Assembly (NCBI GenBank): GCA_021154985.1
Contig: JAJNQE010000128.1
Coordinates: 3,068-67,067, forward strand
Source: Hydrogenophaga sp.
GTDB taxonomy: Bacteria > Pseudomonadota > Gammaproteobacteria > Burkholderiales > Burkholderiaceae_C
Length of the DNA stretch: 64,000 bases
Direction: 5' to 3'
Below are positions 28,092 to 36,359 of the stretch, piece after piece. Every line of letters starts with the position of its first letter. Within the stretch, counting starts at the first letter, position 1. Position numbers and translations under genes: made by a program. The notes beneath the pieces were generated by a model, which had not been told where the DNA came from, ran no database searches, and saw only the letters and a list, made by a program, of their open reading frames with translations.

Positions 28092-29055
28092 GGTTGCGCC
28101 ACCACTGTGCAAAGAGCTCGTGGCCGCTCACCAGCACCACGCCTGTGAGCACCAGCAGGGCGCCAGTGAGGAAGCTGGCCTCGATGCGCTCGCCCAAGAG
28201 CCAGGCGCCCAGCACCACGCCAAACAGGGGCGTGAGAAACGACAACACGCCCAGCCGTGACGCCAGGTAGCGGCGCATCAGCCAGAACCAGACCAGAAAG
28301 CTGACGAAAGCCACCAGCACCGACTGGAACACCAGACTCGCCCACACCACCGGGGTCGGGTTGAAGGTGGTCTGACCCATGAGGAAGGCGGCTGGCAGCA
28401 GCAGCGCGAAGGCACCCAGCAACTGGTAGAGCAGCGTCTGCGTGGCCGGCTGGCTGCTCAGGCGCGTGGTGCGGATGACCACCGTGGTGGCCCCCCAGGC
28501 GGCACCCCCCAGCAGGCCGAGCAGGTCGCCCCAAAGCATGCGCGACCAGTTCTCGTTGCCCGATGTGTCGCGCAGCAGAAAGGCCACGGCGATGCCGGCA
28601 AAGGCCATCAGGATGCCCAGCCACTGCGCCGGGGCCAGCCGCTCGGACGGCAGTTTCCACTGCAGGCCCAGCGCCGCGAAGATCGGTGCGGTGTAGAGAA
28701 ACACGACCATGTGTGCGGCCGAGGTGTGGCCCAGGCCTTCGCCCACCAGCAAAAACTCGAGCCCGAACAGGGCGCCCGCCACCGCGCCGGGTTTCCAGGC
28801 GCCATCGGCCAGCAACGAGCCTTCGCGCCGGTGCCACATGAGCAGCGCCACCAGGGCGGCGGCGATGCCCGAGCGCACTGCTATTTGCAGGATGGGCGAG
28901 AAGTCGGCCGCGGTGGCCTTCAGGGCGATCTGCTGCAGGCTCCAGGTGAGGCAGAGCACGACCATGAGGCCGATGGCGCGGGCGTCGAGGGCTTGTCGGG
29001 TGTCCAAAAGCAGCGATCGGTGGTGGGTGGGGTGGTGATTGTGCTTTTGACCCAT
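28066..29055 (-). CDS. EamA/DMT-family transporter
   Basis: This 329-residue protein has ten predicted helices in two EamA halves, with LTWSLQQIALKATA in the first and LSFLTPLFGVVLGAWLLGERI in the second. Members of the drug/metabolite superfamily export metabolites such as amino acids. Divergent from an AraC regulator with only 49 bases between, it is probably under that regulator's control. Its location between egtD and senA makes export of a selenium or betaine metabolite possible, but this is only positional inference. Confidence 0.88.
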   Translation of the reverse strand: MGQKHNHHPTHHRSLLLDTRQALDARAIGLMVVLCLTWSLQQIALKATAADFSPILQIAVRSGIAAALVALLMWHRREGSLLADGAWKPGAVAGALFGLEFLLVGEGLGHTSAAHMVVFLYTAPIFAALGLQWKLPSERLAPAQWLGILMAFAGIAVAFLLRDTSGNENWSRMLWGDLLGLLGGAAWGATTVVIRTTRLSSQPATQTLLYQLLGAFALLLPAAFLMGQTTFNPTPVVWASLVFQSVLVAFVSFLVWFWLMRRYLASRLGVLSFLTPLFGVVLGAWLLGERIEASFLTGALLVLTGVVLVSGHELFAQWWRNLRPVPRTR

Positions 29056-29104
29056 CTGCGGCAGATAACGAAAATCAGACAGATCCGTTCCCTGGACCGC
29101 CAAC

Positions 29105-29920
29105 ATGCCCCGAGCCCGCTCCACCGCGCAACAGCCCACCAAGTCCGCCAAACACCCGCAGACCGCGCCCTTCACCGACGCGCTGCCGGGTGAGGTCGTG
29201 TTCCGCGCAGCGCAGATGCCGGCCGACGCCGCCTATCCGCACCACCGCCACCACTGGGGCGAGTTCGTCTACGCCTTCAGCGGCGTGATGGAGGTGCAGC
29301 TCGCCACCGCGCACTACCTGATCCCGCCGCAATACGGCCTGTGGCTGCCGCCCGATGTGGACCACACCGGCATGAACCGGCAGGAGGCTTCGTTCTGCTC
29401 GGTGTACGTGGTGCCGGAGCGCGCGGCGCGCCTGCCGCAGCAGGTGTGTGCGCTCACCGTGAGCCCCTTGCTGCACGGCCTGCTGGCGCACCTGCGGCAG
29501 ACACCGCCCGCGCAAGCACACGGTGCGCCGCACGACCGGCTGCTGCAGGTGGTGCTGGACCAGCTGGAAGCAGCCCCGATCACCGGCAGCTATCTGCCCA
29601 CCTCCAGCGATCCGCTGCTCGCGCCCGTGTTGCAGGCGCTGGAGGCCGCACCGGGCGATGCGCGTTCGGTGGCCGAGTGGGCGGCGCTGGTGCACACCAC
29701 CGAGCGCACGCTCATGCGGCGCTGCCAGAGCCAGCTGGGCATGACGCTAGCCGAATGGCGCCAGCGCTTGCGCACGGTGAAAGCCATGGCTTTGCTGGAA
29801 GCTGGCGAGAAGGTGGAGCACATCGCGCAAGACCTGGGCTACGCGTCCACCTCGGCCTTCATCGGCATGTTTCGCCGCCTCACCGGCACCACACCCGACG
29901 CCTACCGAAAGGGTCGATGA
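29105..29920 (+). CDS. AraC-family regulator with cupin sensor domain
   Basis: This 271-residue regulator has an N-terminal cupin-type domain (YPHHRHHWGEFVYAFSGVME, then LIPPQYGLWLPPDVDH) and a C-terminal double helix-turn-helix (AEWAALVHTTERTLMRRCQS and EHIAQDLGYASTSAFIGMFR). The histidine-rich cupin segment could bind metal or a small ligand. It is divergent from the EamA transporter and ends 15 bases before the convergent senA stop. It is a candidate local regulator of the transporter and perhaps of sen genes. Confidence 0.9.
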   Translation: MPRARSTAQQPTKSAKHPQTAPFTDALPGEVVFRAAQMPADAAYPHHRHHWGEFVYAFSGVMEVQLATAHYLIPPQYGLWLPPDVDHTGMNRQEASFCSVYVVPERAARLPQQVCALTVSPLLHGLLAHLRQTPPAQAHGAPHDRLLQVVLDQLEAAPITGSYLPTSSDPLLAPVLQALEAAPGDARSVAEWAALVHTTERTLMRRCQSQLGMTLAEWRQRLRTVKAMALLEAGEKVEHIAQDLGYASTSAFIGMFRRLTGTTPDAYRKGR

Positions 29921-29935
29921 GGTTCAGGCCGGCGC

Positions 29936-31075
29936 TCAGGCGCGCACGCTGCGAAAGCCGGCAAAGATGTCGGTGCGCCCGGCGGGAAAGTAGTTGCGGT
30001 ATCTCGGGTGGCGCATGCGCGGGTGGGTGGCGCTGCTCGCGCCCTTGAGCACCGGGCGGCCATCGAACCAGGGTTGTGAGTAGTCGCGGTAAGGGTGGGG
30101 CGCGAAGCCGGGGAAGGGCGCGAACGCGCTCGCGGTCCATTCCCAGACGTCGCCCCAGGTGAAGCCCGGCGCGGTGTGCGCCGCCACTTCCCATTCGGCT
30201 TCGGTGGGCAGGCGCCGCCCGGCCCAGCGGCACCACGCCTGCGCTTCGGTGGTGCTGAGGTGGCAGGCGGGGGCCTGCAGGTCGAGCGCCTGCCAGTGGC
30301 CGAAGCGCTGCACTTCCCACGCGCCATGCGCGCGCCGCAGGTAGCGCGGCACGGCGGCCAGGCCGGCGTCGACCATCGGCAAATAGCGCGCCCAGGTGAC
30401 GGGGCCGTTGTCGATCTCGAACGCATCCACGTCCACGGTGTGGGCGCCGAGTTCGTTGTCGAAGGCGAAGCCGGGGTCGCTCCAGCCCAGGGTCCAGCGG
30501 GTGGCCGGCACGTGGACCGTGGGGATTTCGACAGACTGGGTGCCAATGGGGATCGAGTCGTGGCCCACCTCGATGCCCAGGACCTGCGCCATGAAGACGC
30601 CCGCTTCCGCGTGCATGTCTTCGTGGAAGAGGGCGAGGCGGAAGAAGTAGAGACCGGTGTCGTCTTCGGGGGCGTCGCGCAGCAGCGCCAGTGTCTGGTC
30701 GAGGCCGGCGGCGAGGTCGGCGCGGGTGGCGTCGGGGTCGGGCAGATGCAGCTGCCAGCGCTGGTCGTGTGCGACGGCGCTGGAGTCGTAGAGCGCATCG
30801 GCGTTGAAGCCGCGCGAGGCCTGGCGCGCCGGACGCCGAAGGGCCAGGGGTTCGGCGTGCACCCCGCGATCCAGTTGGGGGTTGCGCGCGATCCACCAGT
30901 CGGCAAACCAGCCAATGTGACCCAGCTCCCACAGCGGCGGGTTGAGCTCGGGCGTGCAGGGCACGCGCAGACCGGGGCCGAGCGCGCGCTCGAACGCCTC
31001 GAACTGCTTGAGTGTTCGCGAGCGAGCGTTCAACAGCGCGCTGGTCAGCGTTGCCCGGTCGGCATGGCGGGCCAT
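29936..31075 (-). CDS. senA: Selenoneine synthase SenA
   Basis: This 379-residue EgtB paralogue should join hercynine to a selenosugar with oxygen, then give selenoneine. Iron ligands are His53 (ELGHIGWFADWW) and His151/His155 in FHEDMHAE. The C-terminal FGE-type domain has GRRLPTEAEWEVAA and VWEWTASAFAPFPGF. The separate status from EgtB rests on gene context: it is divergent from senB with a 61-base gap, and selD follows senB. The ATG at 31075 (MARHADRAT) is preferred; an upstream ATG at 31138 would overlap the senB start. Confidence 0.9.
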   Translation of the reverse strand: MARHADRATLTSALLNARSRTLKQFEAFERALGPGLRVPCTPELNPPLWELGHIGWFADWWIARNPQLDRGVHAEPLALRRPARQASRGFNADALYDSSAVAHDQRWQLHLPDPDATRADLAAGLDQTLALLRDAPEDDTGLYFFRLALFHEDMHAEAGVFMAQVLGIEVGHDSIPIGTQSVEIPTVHVPATRWTLGWSDPGFAFDNELGAHTVDVDAFEIDNGPVTWARYLPMVDAGLAAVPRYLRRAHGAWEVQRFGHWQALDLQAPACHLSTTEAQAWCRWAGRRLPTEAEWEVAAHTAPGFTWGDVWEWTASAFAPFPGFAPHPYRDYSQPWFDGRPVLKGASSATHPRMRHPRYRNYFPAGRTDIFAGFRSVRA

Positions 31076-31136
31076 CCCGGCTTCAGACCACCGGCCTGAA
31101 AGCGCTTCGCCCACAATCGCAGCGCTGATCACGCCC

Positions 31137-32105
31137 ATGAAAAAACCTTCTCTCTGTATCGTCACGCCGGCGCTGGCCGATGCCAACAACGGCAACTGGC
31201 AGACCGCCCGCCGCTGGGCGCGTTTGCTCTCGGGCCATTATCGGGTGAGGGTGGTGCGCGAGTGGCTGCCGGGTGACGAGGGCGACATGCTGCTCGCCCT
31301 GCACGCGCGTCGCTCGGCACCCTCGGTGGCGGCGTGGGCGAGCGCGCATCCGGACCGCCCGCTGGTGCTGGCCCTCACGGGCACCGACCTCTACCGCGAC
31401 ATCGCCAACGACGCGAGCGCCCAGCAATCGCTGGCGCTCGCGCACCGCCTCATCGTGCTGCAGGCGCAAGGGCCGCTGGCGTTGCCCGCAGCGCTGCGCG
31501 ACAAGTGCCGCGTGGTGTTCCAGTCGGGCACGCGCCGCCAGCCCTTGACCAAAACCACGGCCCACCTGCGGGCGGTGATGGTGGGCCACCTGCGCGACGA
31601 GAAATGGCCCCAGACCTTGTTTGAAGCCGCGCGCCTTCTGCGTTCCGATGAGGGCATCCACATCGACCACATCGGCGCGGCGCTCGACCCCGCGCTGGGC
31701 CAGGCCGCGCAGGCCACCGCGCGGGACTGCCCGCATTACCGCTGGCTCGGCGGCCTGCCGCACCCCGCCACCCGCGCGCGTATCCAGCGCGCCCATGTGC
31801 TGGTGCACACCAGCCGCATGGAAGGTGGGGCGCATGTGTTGATGGAAGCGGTGTTGTGCGGCACGCCGGTGCTGGCCACGCGCATCGACGGCAACGTGGG
31901 CATGTTGGGAACCGACTACGGCGGTTACTTTCCGCCGGGCGACGCGGCCGCCCTGGTGCAGGCCTTGCGCGACTGCCGTGCGGGCTTGGGCCAGCCCGCT
32001 GGCAGGCTGGCGACCCTGCAAGCACAATGTGAAGCCCGCGCGCCGTTGTTCGATCCACGCGCCGAACAGGCGGCCTTGCTGGCCCTCCTGCACGAGCTGC
32101 ACTGA
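31137..32105 (+). CDS. senB: Selenosugar synthase SenB (TIGR04348 glycosyltransferase)
   Basis: This 322-residue GT-B glycosyltransferase belongs to the TIGR04348 group, shown in Variovorax to make a selenosugar from selenophosphate and a UDP-sugar. Signature segments are MKKPSLCIVTPALADANNGN at the N-terminus, LALTGTDLYRDIANDASAQQ, and the donor-site VHTSRMEGGAHVLMEAVLCG, in which the glutamates contact the nucleotide sugar. It starts an operon with senC, 35 bases downstream, and is divergent from senA. Together with SenC this provides the Se-C bond-forming step. Confidence 0.92.
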   Translation: MKKPSLCIVTPALADANNGNWQTARRWARLLSGHYRVRVVREWLPGDEGDMLLALHARRSAPSVAAWASAHPDRPLVLALTGTDLYRDIANDASAQQSLALAHRLIVLQAQGPLALPAALRDKCRVVFQSGTRRQPLTKTTAHLRAVMVGHLRDEKWPQTLFEAARLLRSDEGIHIDHIGAALDPALGQAAQATARDCPHYRWLGGLPHPATRARIQRAHVLVHTSRMEGGAHVLMEAVLCGTPVLATRIDGNVGMLGTDYGGYFPPGDAAALVQALRDCRAGLGQPAGRLATLQAQCEARAPLFDPRAEQAALLALLHELH

Positions 32106-32140
32106 GCCACCCGCACCGAATTCATTTCCCTGGAGACCCC

Positions 32141-33214
32141 ATGAACGCACCCACCCCCACCGCCGCCACCCAACCCCGTCTCACCAGCCTCTCGCACGGC
32201 GGCGGCTGCGGCTGCAAGATCGCGCCCGGCGTGCTCAGCGAGATCCTGAAGGGCACGGCCGCCATGCCGATCCCCAAAGAGTTGCTGGTCGGCATCGAGA
32301 CCGCCGATGACGCAGCGGTCTACCAGCTCAACGACGAGCAGGCGCTGATCGCCACCACCGATTTCTTCATGCCCATCGTGGACGATCCGTACGATTTCGG
32401 CCGCATCGCCGCGACCAACGCCATCAGCGACGTGTACGCCATGGGCGGCACGCCCATCATGGCGCTGGCGCTGGTCGGCATGCCCATCAACGTGTTGTCC
32501 ACCGAGACCATCGGCAAAATTTTGCAAGGCGGGCAGGACGTCTGCCGCGCCGCCGGCATTCCCATCGCGGGCGGCCACACCATCGACTCGGTGGAGCCCA
32601 TCTACGGCCTGGTGGCGCTGGGTCTGGTGCACCCCAAGCGGGTCAAGCGCAATGCCGACGCGAAAGTGGGGGACCGCCTGATCCTGGGCAAGCCCATCGG
32701 CGTGGGCGTGCTCTCGGCCGCGCTGAAAAAAGACGCGCTGAGCCCCGAGGGCTACGCCCAGATGATCGCCAACACCACGAAGCTCAACACCCCGGGTCCC
32801 GATCTGTCGGCGCTGGACGGTGTGCACGCGCTCACCGACATCACCGGCTTTGGTCTGGCCGGCCACGTGATGGAAATGGCGCGCGGCGCCAACACCACGG
32901 TGCGCATCGACATGGCGCGCGTGCCGCTCATTGGCGGCGTGCGCGAACTGGCCGCAGCCGGCATGGTCACTGGTGCTTCGGGCCGCAACTGGGCGGCTTA
33001 CGGTCATGAAGTCCGTCTGGCCAGCAACCTGCAGCCGGTGGACCAGGCCTTGCTGTCCGACCCGCAAACCAGCGGCGGCCTGCTGGTGGCCTGCGCGCCT
33101 GAGGCGGTGGACGCGGTGCTGGCGATCTTCCAACAGCACGGCTTTGCCGGCGCCGCCGACATTGGCGAGATCGTGGCACCCGCCGCCGACGGCGTGCGCC
33201 TGGAAGTGCGCTGA
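32141..33214 (+). CDS. senC: Selenide, water dikinase (SelD/SenC)
   Basis: This 357-residue ATP-dependent enzyme makes selenophosphate. The catalytic site SHGGGCGCKI has Cys23 and Lys26 at the positions of E. coli Cys17 and Lys20; it is encoded by TGC, so this copy is not a selenoprotein. Further motifs are TTDFFMPIVDDPYDFGRIAA, GGHTIDSVEPIYG and LTDITGFGLAGH. In this operon it acts as SenC, supplying selenophosphate to SenB. selA/selB and tRNA-Sec genes are absent from the window, so a role in selenoprotein synthesis cannot be judged. selD would be an equally valid name. Confidence 0.95.
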   Translation: MNAPTPTAATQPRLTSLSHGGGCGCKIAPGVLSEILKGTAAMPIPKELLVGIETADDAAVYQLNDEQALIATTDFFMPIVDDPYDFGRIAATNAISDVYAMGGTPIMALALVGMPINVLSTETIGKILQGGQDVCRAAGIPIAGGHTIDSVEPIYGLVALGLVHPKRVKRNADAKVGDRLILGKPIGVGVLSAALKKDALSPEGYAQMIANTTKLNTPGPDLSALDGVHALTDITGFGLAGHVMEMARGANTTVRIDMARVPLIGGVRELAAAGMVTGASGRNWAAYGHEVRLASNLQPVDQALLSDPQTSGGLLVACAPEAVDAVLAIFQQHGFAGAADIGEIVAPAADGVRLEVR

Positions 33215-33217
33215 ACC

Positions 33218-33607
33218 ATGGACCGCAGGCACATCAGCTCGGGTTCGCCGTTCGAAGCGCAGATCGGCTATTCGCGCGGCGTGGTGGCGGGCGACTGGGT
33301 GTTCGTCTCGGGCACCACCGGCTTTGACTACACCACCATGACCATCTCCGAGAGCGTGGTGGAGCAGGCCGAGCAGTGCCTGCAGAACATCGCCGCCGCA
33401 CTCCAGCAGGCGGGTGCGAGCCTGGACGACGTGGTGCGTGTGAACTACGTGCTGCCCGATGGCGCCAACTTCGAAGCCTGCTGGCCGGTGCTGCGCAAAC
33501 ACCTGGGTGTGGCGCGCCCCGCCGCCATGATGATCACCGCCGGCCTGCTCGATCCGCGCATGAAGATCGAGATCGAGGTCACGGCACTCAAACGGTCCAA
33601 CCCATGA
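33218..33607 (+). CDS. RidA-family enamine/imine deaminase-like protein
   Basis: This 129-residue protein has the RidA (YjgF/UK114) fold, with YSRGVVAGDWVFVSGTTGFD at the N-terminus and VEIEVTALKR-type ending. RidA proteins hydrolyse reactive enamines and imines made by PLP enzymes. It starts four bases after selD and overlaps the next gene by ATGA, so it belongs to the sen operon. A role in clearing the pyruvate-type enamine released when a C-Se or C-S bond is cleaved is an attractive idea, but unproven. Confidence 0.9.
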   Translation: MDRRHISSGSPFEAQIGYSRGVVAGDWVFVSGTTGFDYTTMTISESVVEQAEQCLQNIAAALQQAGASLDDVVRVNYVLPDGANFEACWPVLRKHLGVARPAAMMITAGLLDPRMKIEIEVTALKRSNP

Positions 33608-34299
33608 CCCACCCACCCATCCTCGCCTTCGACATCTTCGGCACCGTGGTCGACTGGCACGGCAGCATCCAGCGCGAGGTCGCCGAGCTCTATCCGCAGG
33701 TGGACGCCGATGCCTTTGCGCTGGCCTGGCGCTCGGGCTACCAGCCGGCCATGCAGCGCGTGCGCTCGGGCGAGCTGGGTTGGACGCTGATCGACGATCT
33801 GCACCGCATGATCCTGGACGACTTGTTACCCAAATTCGGCTTGTCGGACCTGAGCGAAGCGCAAAAGCAGCACCTCAACAAGGTGTGGCACCGGCTCGAC
33901 CCCTGGCCCGACACGGTGGCCGGGCTCACGCGCCTGAAGACCCGGCACACGATCTGCAGCCTCTCCAACGGCAACATCGGCCTGTTGACCAACATGGCCA
34001 AGCGCGGCGGCCTGCCGTGGGATTGCGTGTTGTCGGCCGAGGTGTTTCGCGCCTACAAACCCGACCCGGCCACCTACCTGGGCGTGGCGCGGGTGTTTGA
34101 TGTGGCGCCGCACGATGTGATGCTGGTCGCTGCGCACCAGGACGACCTGGCGGCGGCGCGGGCCTGCGGTTTGCGCACGGCCTACATCGAGCGTCCGCTG
34201 GAATTCGGTGCGAAGCACCCCAAGGACGTGTCACCCGACGCGGCCAACACCTTCCACGCGAAGAGCCTGGTGCACCTGGCCGAACAGCTGGGCTGCTGA
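33604..34299 (+). CDS. HAD-superfamily hydrolase, haloacid dehalogenase type II-like
   Basis: This 231-residue protein has the HAD nucleophile motif FDIFGTVVDWHGSI, motif II CSLSNGN, and the lysine region AYKPDPATYLGV followed by the acidic motif AAHQDDLAAARACG. The overall pattern matches type II haloacid dehalogenases. HAD members also remove phosphate, and the true substrate is unknown. It is translationally coupled to the RidA gene. As the last gene of the sen operon it could act on a phosphorylated sugar or similar side product; this is inference. Confidence 0.87.
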   Translation: MTHPPILAFDIFGTVVDWHGSIQREVAELYPQVDADAFALAWRSGYQPAMQRVRSGELGWTLIDDLHRMILDDLLPKFGLSDLSEAQKQHLNKVWHRLDPWPDTVAGLTRLKTRHTICSLSNGNIGLLTNMAKRGGLPWDCVLSAEVFRAYKPDPATYLGVARVFDVAPHDVMLVAAHQDDLAAARACGLRTAYIERPLEFGAKHPKDVSPDAANTFHAKSLVHLAEQLGC

Positions 34300-34320
34300 C
34301 GGCCCGTCAACACGGCGGGC

Positions 34321-35133
34321 TCACTCCACGCGCACGGTGGCCAGCGCGGGCTCGATCAGTGTCTTGCCGGGGTTGAGGTTGTCGATCAGGTCGAGCTGGA
34401 GCTTGTAGTTGCCGGCAGGCGGTGCCAGCCACACCTCGGTCTGGCCTTCGGGGAACTCCAGCACGGCGGGTGCACCCCGGCCCTCAGGCGTGGCAGTCAG
34501 GCGGAAATGGCCGGTGTTGGCAATGCCTTGCGCGCGGTGCGCCACGTCCAGCGCCGAGGCATGAAACTGCACCCGGAACGGGTTTTTCTGCGTGGCGCCG
34601 TCCAAACCGATGGACAGGCCTTTGACCGACAGGCTCTTGGGGTCGACGCCGGTCTTGCGCGTGACCGTGATGCGGGTCGGTTTGCTGAAAACGAAGTGCG
34701 GCAGGTGCTTCTGGTCGGCCAGCAGCATGCGCAGCGTGTAGGTGCCCGGCTCCAGCGTGAGCACGGTCTCCATCTGGCCCTTGCCGAAGTGGATGTACTG
34801 CTCGTTGAAGGGCAGCGCTTCCTTGAAGTTCAGCGGCAGGTCGCGGTTGACCAGCAGGTGGTGGTGACCACTGCGGGCGCGGCCCGGCTGGGCGATGGGC
34901 GCGATACCCCAGCCACCCGACAGACCAAACTTCACGAGATAGGGCGTTTCGATCTGGTCACCGTCCTTGAGGTTAGTGAAGTAGGCCTCCGCGGTGAGGC
35001 GCGGCGCGGCGGCTTGCCACGGGTGCAGGCGGACGGCGGCATCGGCTTGGGCGAAGGCGCTGGCGGAGCAAGACACCACGGCGAAGGCCGCAGCGAACCG
35101 CGCGAGCGGCAGGAACAGGGATGGGACTTTCAT
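34321..35133 (-). CDS. Secreted protein with two DUF4399 domains
   Basis: This 270-residue exported protein has a signal peptide (cleavage after SASAFAQ) and two DUF4399-type regions: AYFTNLKDGDQIETPYLVKF with GRARSGHHHLLVNRDLP, then FRVQFHASALDVAHRAQGI with TGHFRLTATPEG. The motif GHHHLLV suggests metal binding. No enzyme activity is known for the family. It is convergent with the sen operon and is the distal gene after the SelD-associated oxidoreductase. Confidence 0.85.
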   Translation of the reverse strand: MKVPSLFLPLARFAAAFAVVSCSASAFAQADAAVRLHPWQAAAPRLTAEAYFTNLKDGDQIETPYLVKFGLSGGWGIAPIAQPGRARSGHHHLLVNRDLPLNFKEALPFNEQYIHFGKGQMETVLTLEPGTYTLRMLLADQKHLPHFVFSKPTRITVTRKTGVDPKSLSVKGLSIGLDGATQKNPFRVQFHASALDVAHRAQGIANTGHFRLTATPEGRGAPAVLEFPEGQTEVWLAPPAGNYKLQLDLIDNLNPGKTLIEPALATVRVE

Positions 35134-35184
35134 GGCGTTCAGACTGAATGGACCCGGCCGAGTCTACCCAGTGGGGTACCCGAA

Positions 35185-36336
35185 TCAAGTGATCTGGTAA
35201 CGCTGGATGAACGAGCGGTCGATCCGGTCCTTCCAGCGCCATGCCCACACACCTTCCACGCTCAGCGCACCGTAGCTGGCAATGGCATGGCCGGTGCCGC
35301 ACGACAGCAGGTTGAGTGTGTGCCTGGGCGGCTGGTGCGGCTTCAAAGGCTTGCGCTGGTGAAACGCCAGCAGGTTGTGCGCCAGCGGCGGGCCGGCGCG
35401 CACGGCATACACACCGCTGCGCGCGTGGGGCACGTCGGCACGGCTGCTCACGTCGCCGGCGGCAAACACATGGGGGTGGCTGGTGCTTTGCTGGAACGCG
35501 TTGACCAGCACATGCCCCGAGTCCGACAAGGCCAGCCCGCTGCCTTGCAGCCAGGCCGGAGCGTGGGTGCCGATGGCGAGCAGCGGTGCGTCGCAGGCCA
35601 GGCGTGCGCCGTTGCCCAGCGCCACTTCGCCCGGCCCGATGCCCACGCAGGCCTCGCGCAGCACCGTGATGCCGCGCCGCTTCAGCTGGCGCAGCACCTT
35701 GCGTTGCACGGCGGGGCTGTAGTTCTCTGCCACCTCGGGGCCGCCGGTGACGAGCGTGAAACGTGCGCCCGGCTTGCCGTGCTGGCGAATGGCCTGCTCG
35801 GCAGCAAACACCAGCTCGATGCCCGCCGCGCCCGCGCCCACCACCGCGAGCGACACCGGTTTTTGTTGCGCGAGCTCCATGACGTGCGGCCACAGTTGGG
35901 CAAAGGCCTCGATGGGGCGCACGGCCAGCGCGTGGTTGGCCGCGCCGGGCATGTCGGCCTCCAGGCGGCCGCGGTCGATCACCGCGCCGGTGTCGATGGA
36001 CAGCACATCAAAACCCAGCGAAGCGGGCAAGCCCTGCGCGCCGCCCGCCGCCGAGACACTCACCGTGTTGCCCACCGGGTCGATGCCGTTGCAGCGGCCC
36101 TGCACCCAGCGCGCACCGGCGGCGCGCACCAGCGGCTCCAGCGCGATGCGGCAGTCGGCCTCGGTGTAGTGGCCGGCCACAAAACCGGGTGTCATGCCGC
36201 TGTAGGTCTGGTATCCGAAGGGGGTGAGCACCGTCACGTCAAGGTCGGCGGGCCGGTGCTGCGCCAGGCTGGCCAGCACATGCACATGGGCATGTCCGGC
36301 GCCGAGCAAGAGGAGTTTTTTGATGCCGTGGTGCAT
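35185..36336 (-). CDS. SelD-associated FAD/NAD(P) oxidoreductase
   Basis: This 383-residue flavoprotein resembles type II NADH dehydrogenase-like disulfide oxidoreductases: LLLLGAGHAHVHVLASLAQH is the FAD-binding Rossmann, LAVVGAGAAGIELVFAAEQ the NAD(P) one, and HVFAAGDVSSRADVPHARSG the second FAD motif. The HAHVHVL segment and the domain set match the group that is fused to the N-terminus of SelD in other organisms (TIGR03169). It may supply reducing power for reducing selenium to selenide. It lies 1.9 kb from the sen operon. The start at 36336 removes an unrelated extension. Confidence 0.88.
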   Translation of the reverse strand: MHHGIKKLLLLGAGHAHVHVLASLAQHRPADLDVTVLTPFGYQTYSGMTPGFVAGHYTEADCRIALEPLVRAAGARWVQGRCNGIDPVGNTVSVSAAGGAQGLPASLGFDVLSIDTGAVIDRGRLEADMPGAANHALAVRPIEAFAQLWPHVMELAQQKPVSLAVVGAGAAGIELVFAAEQAIRQHGKPGARFTLVTGGPEVAENYSPAVQRKVLRQLKRRGITVLREACVGIGPGEVALGNGARLACDAPLLAIGTHAPAWLQGSGLALSDSGHVLVNAFQQSTSHPHVFAAGDVSSRADVPHARSGVYAVRAGPPLAHNLLAFHQRKPLKPHQPPRHTLNLLSCGTGHAIASYGALSVEGVWAWRWKDRIDRSFIQRYQIT

Positions 36337-36359
36337 GGGCTCCGATGGTACGTGGCGCG

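Noticed and set aside
32204..32218. Selenocysteine (TGA) at the SelD active site
   Set aside because: The active-site codons are TGC, so this SelD is the cysteine form.
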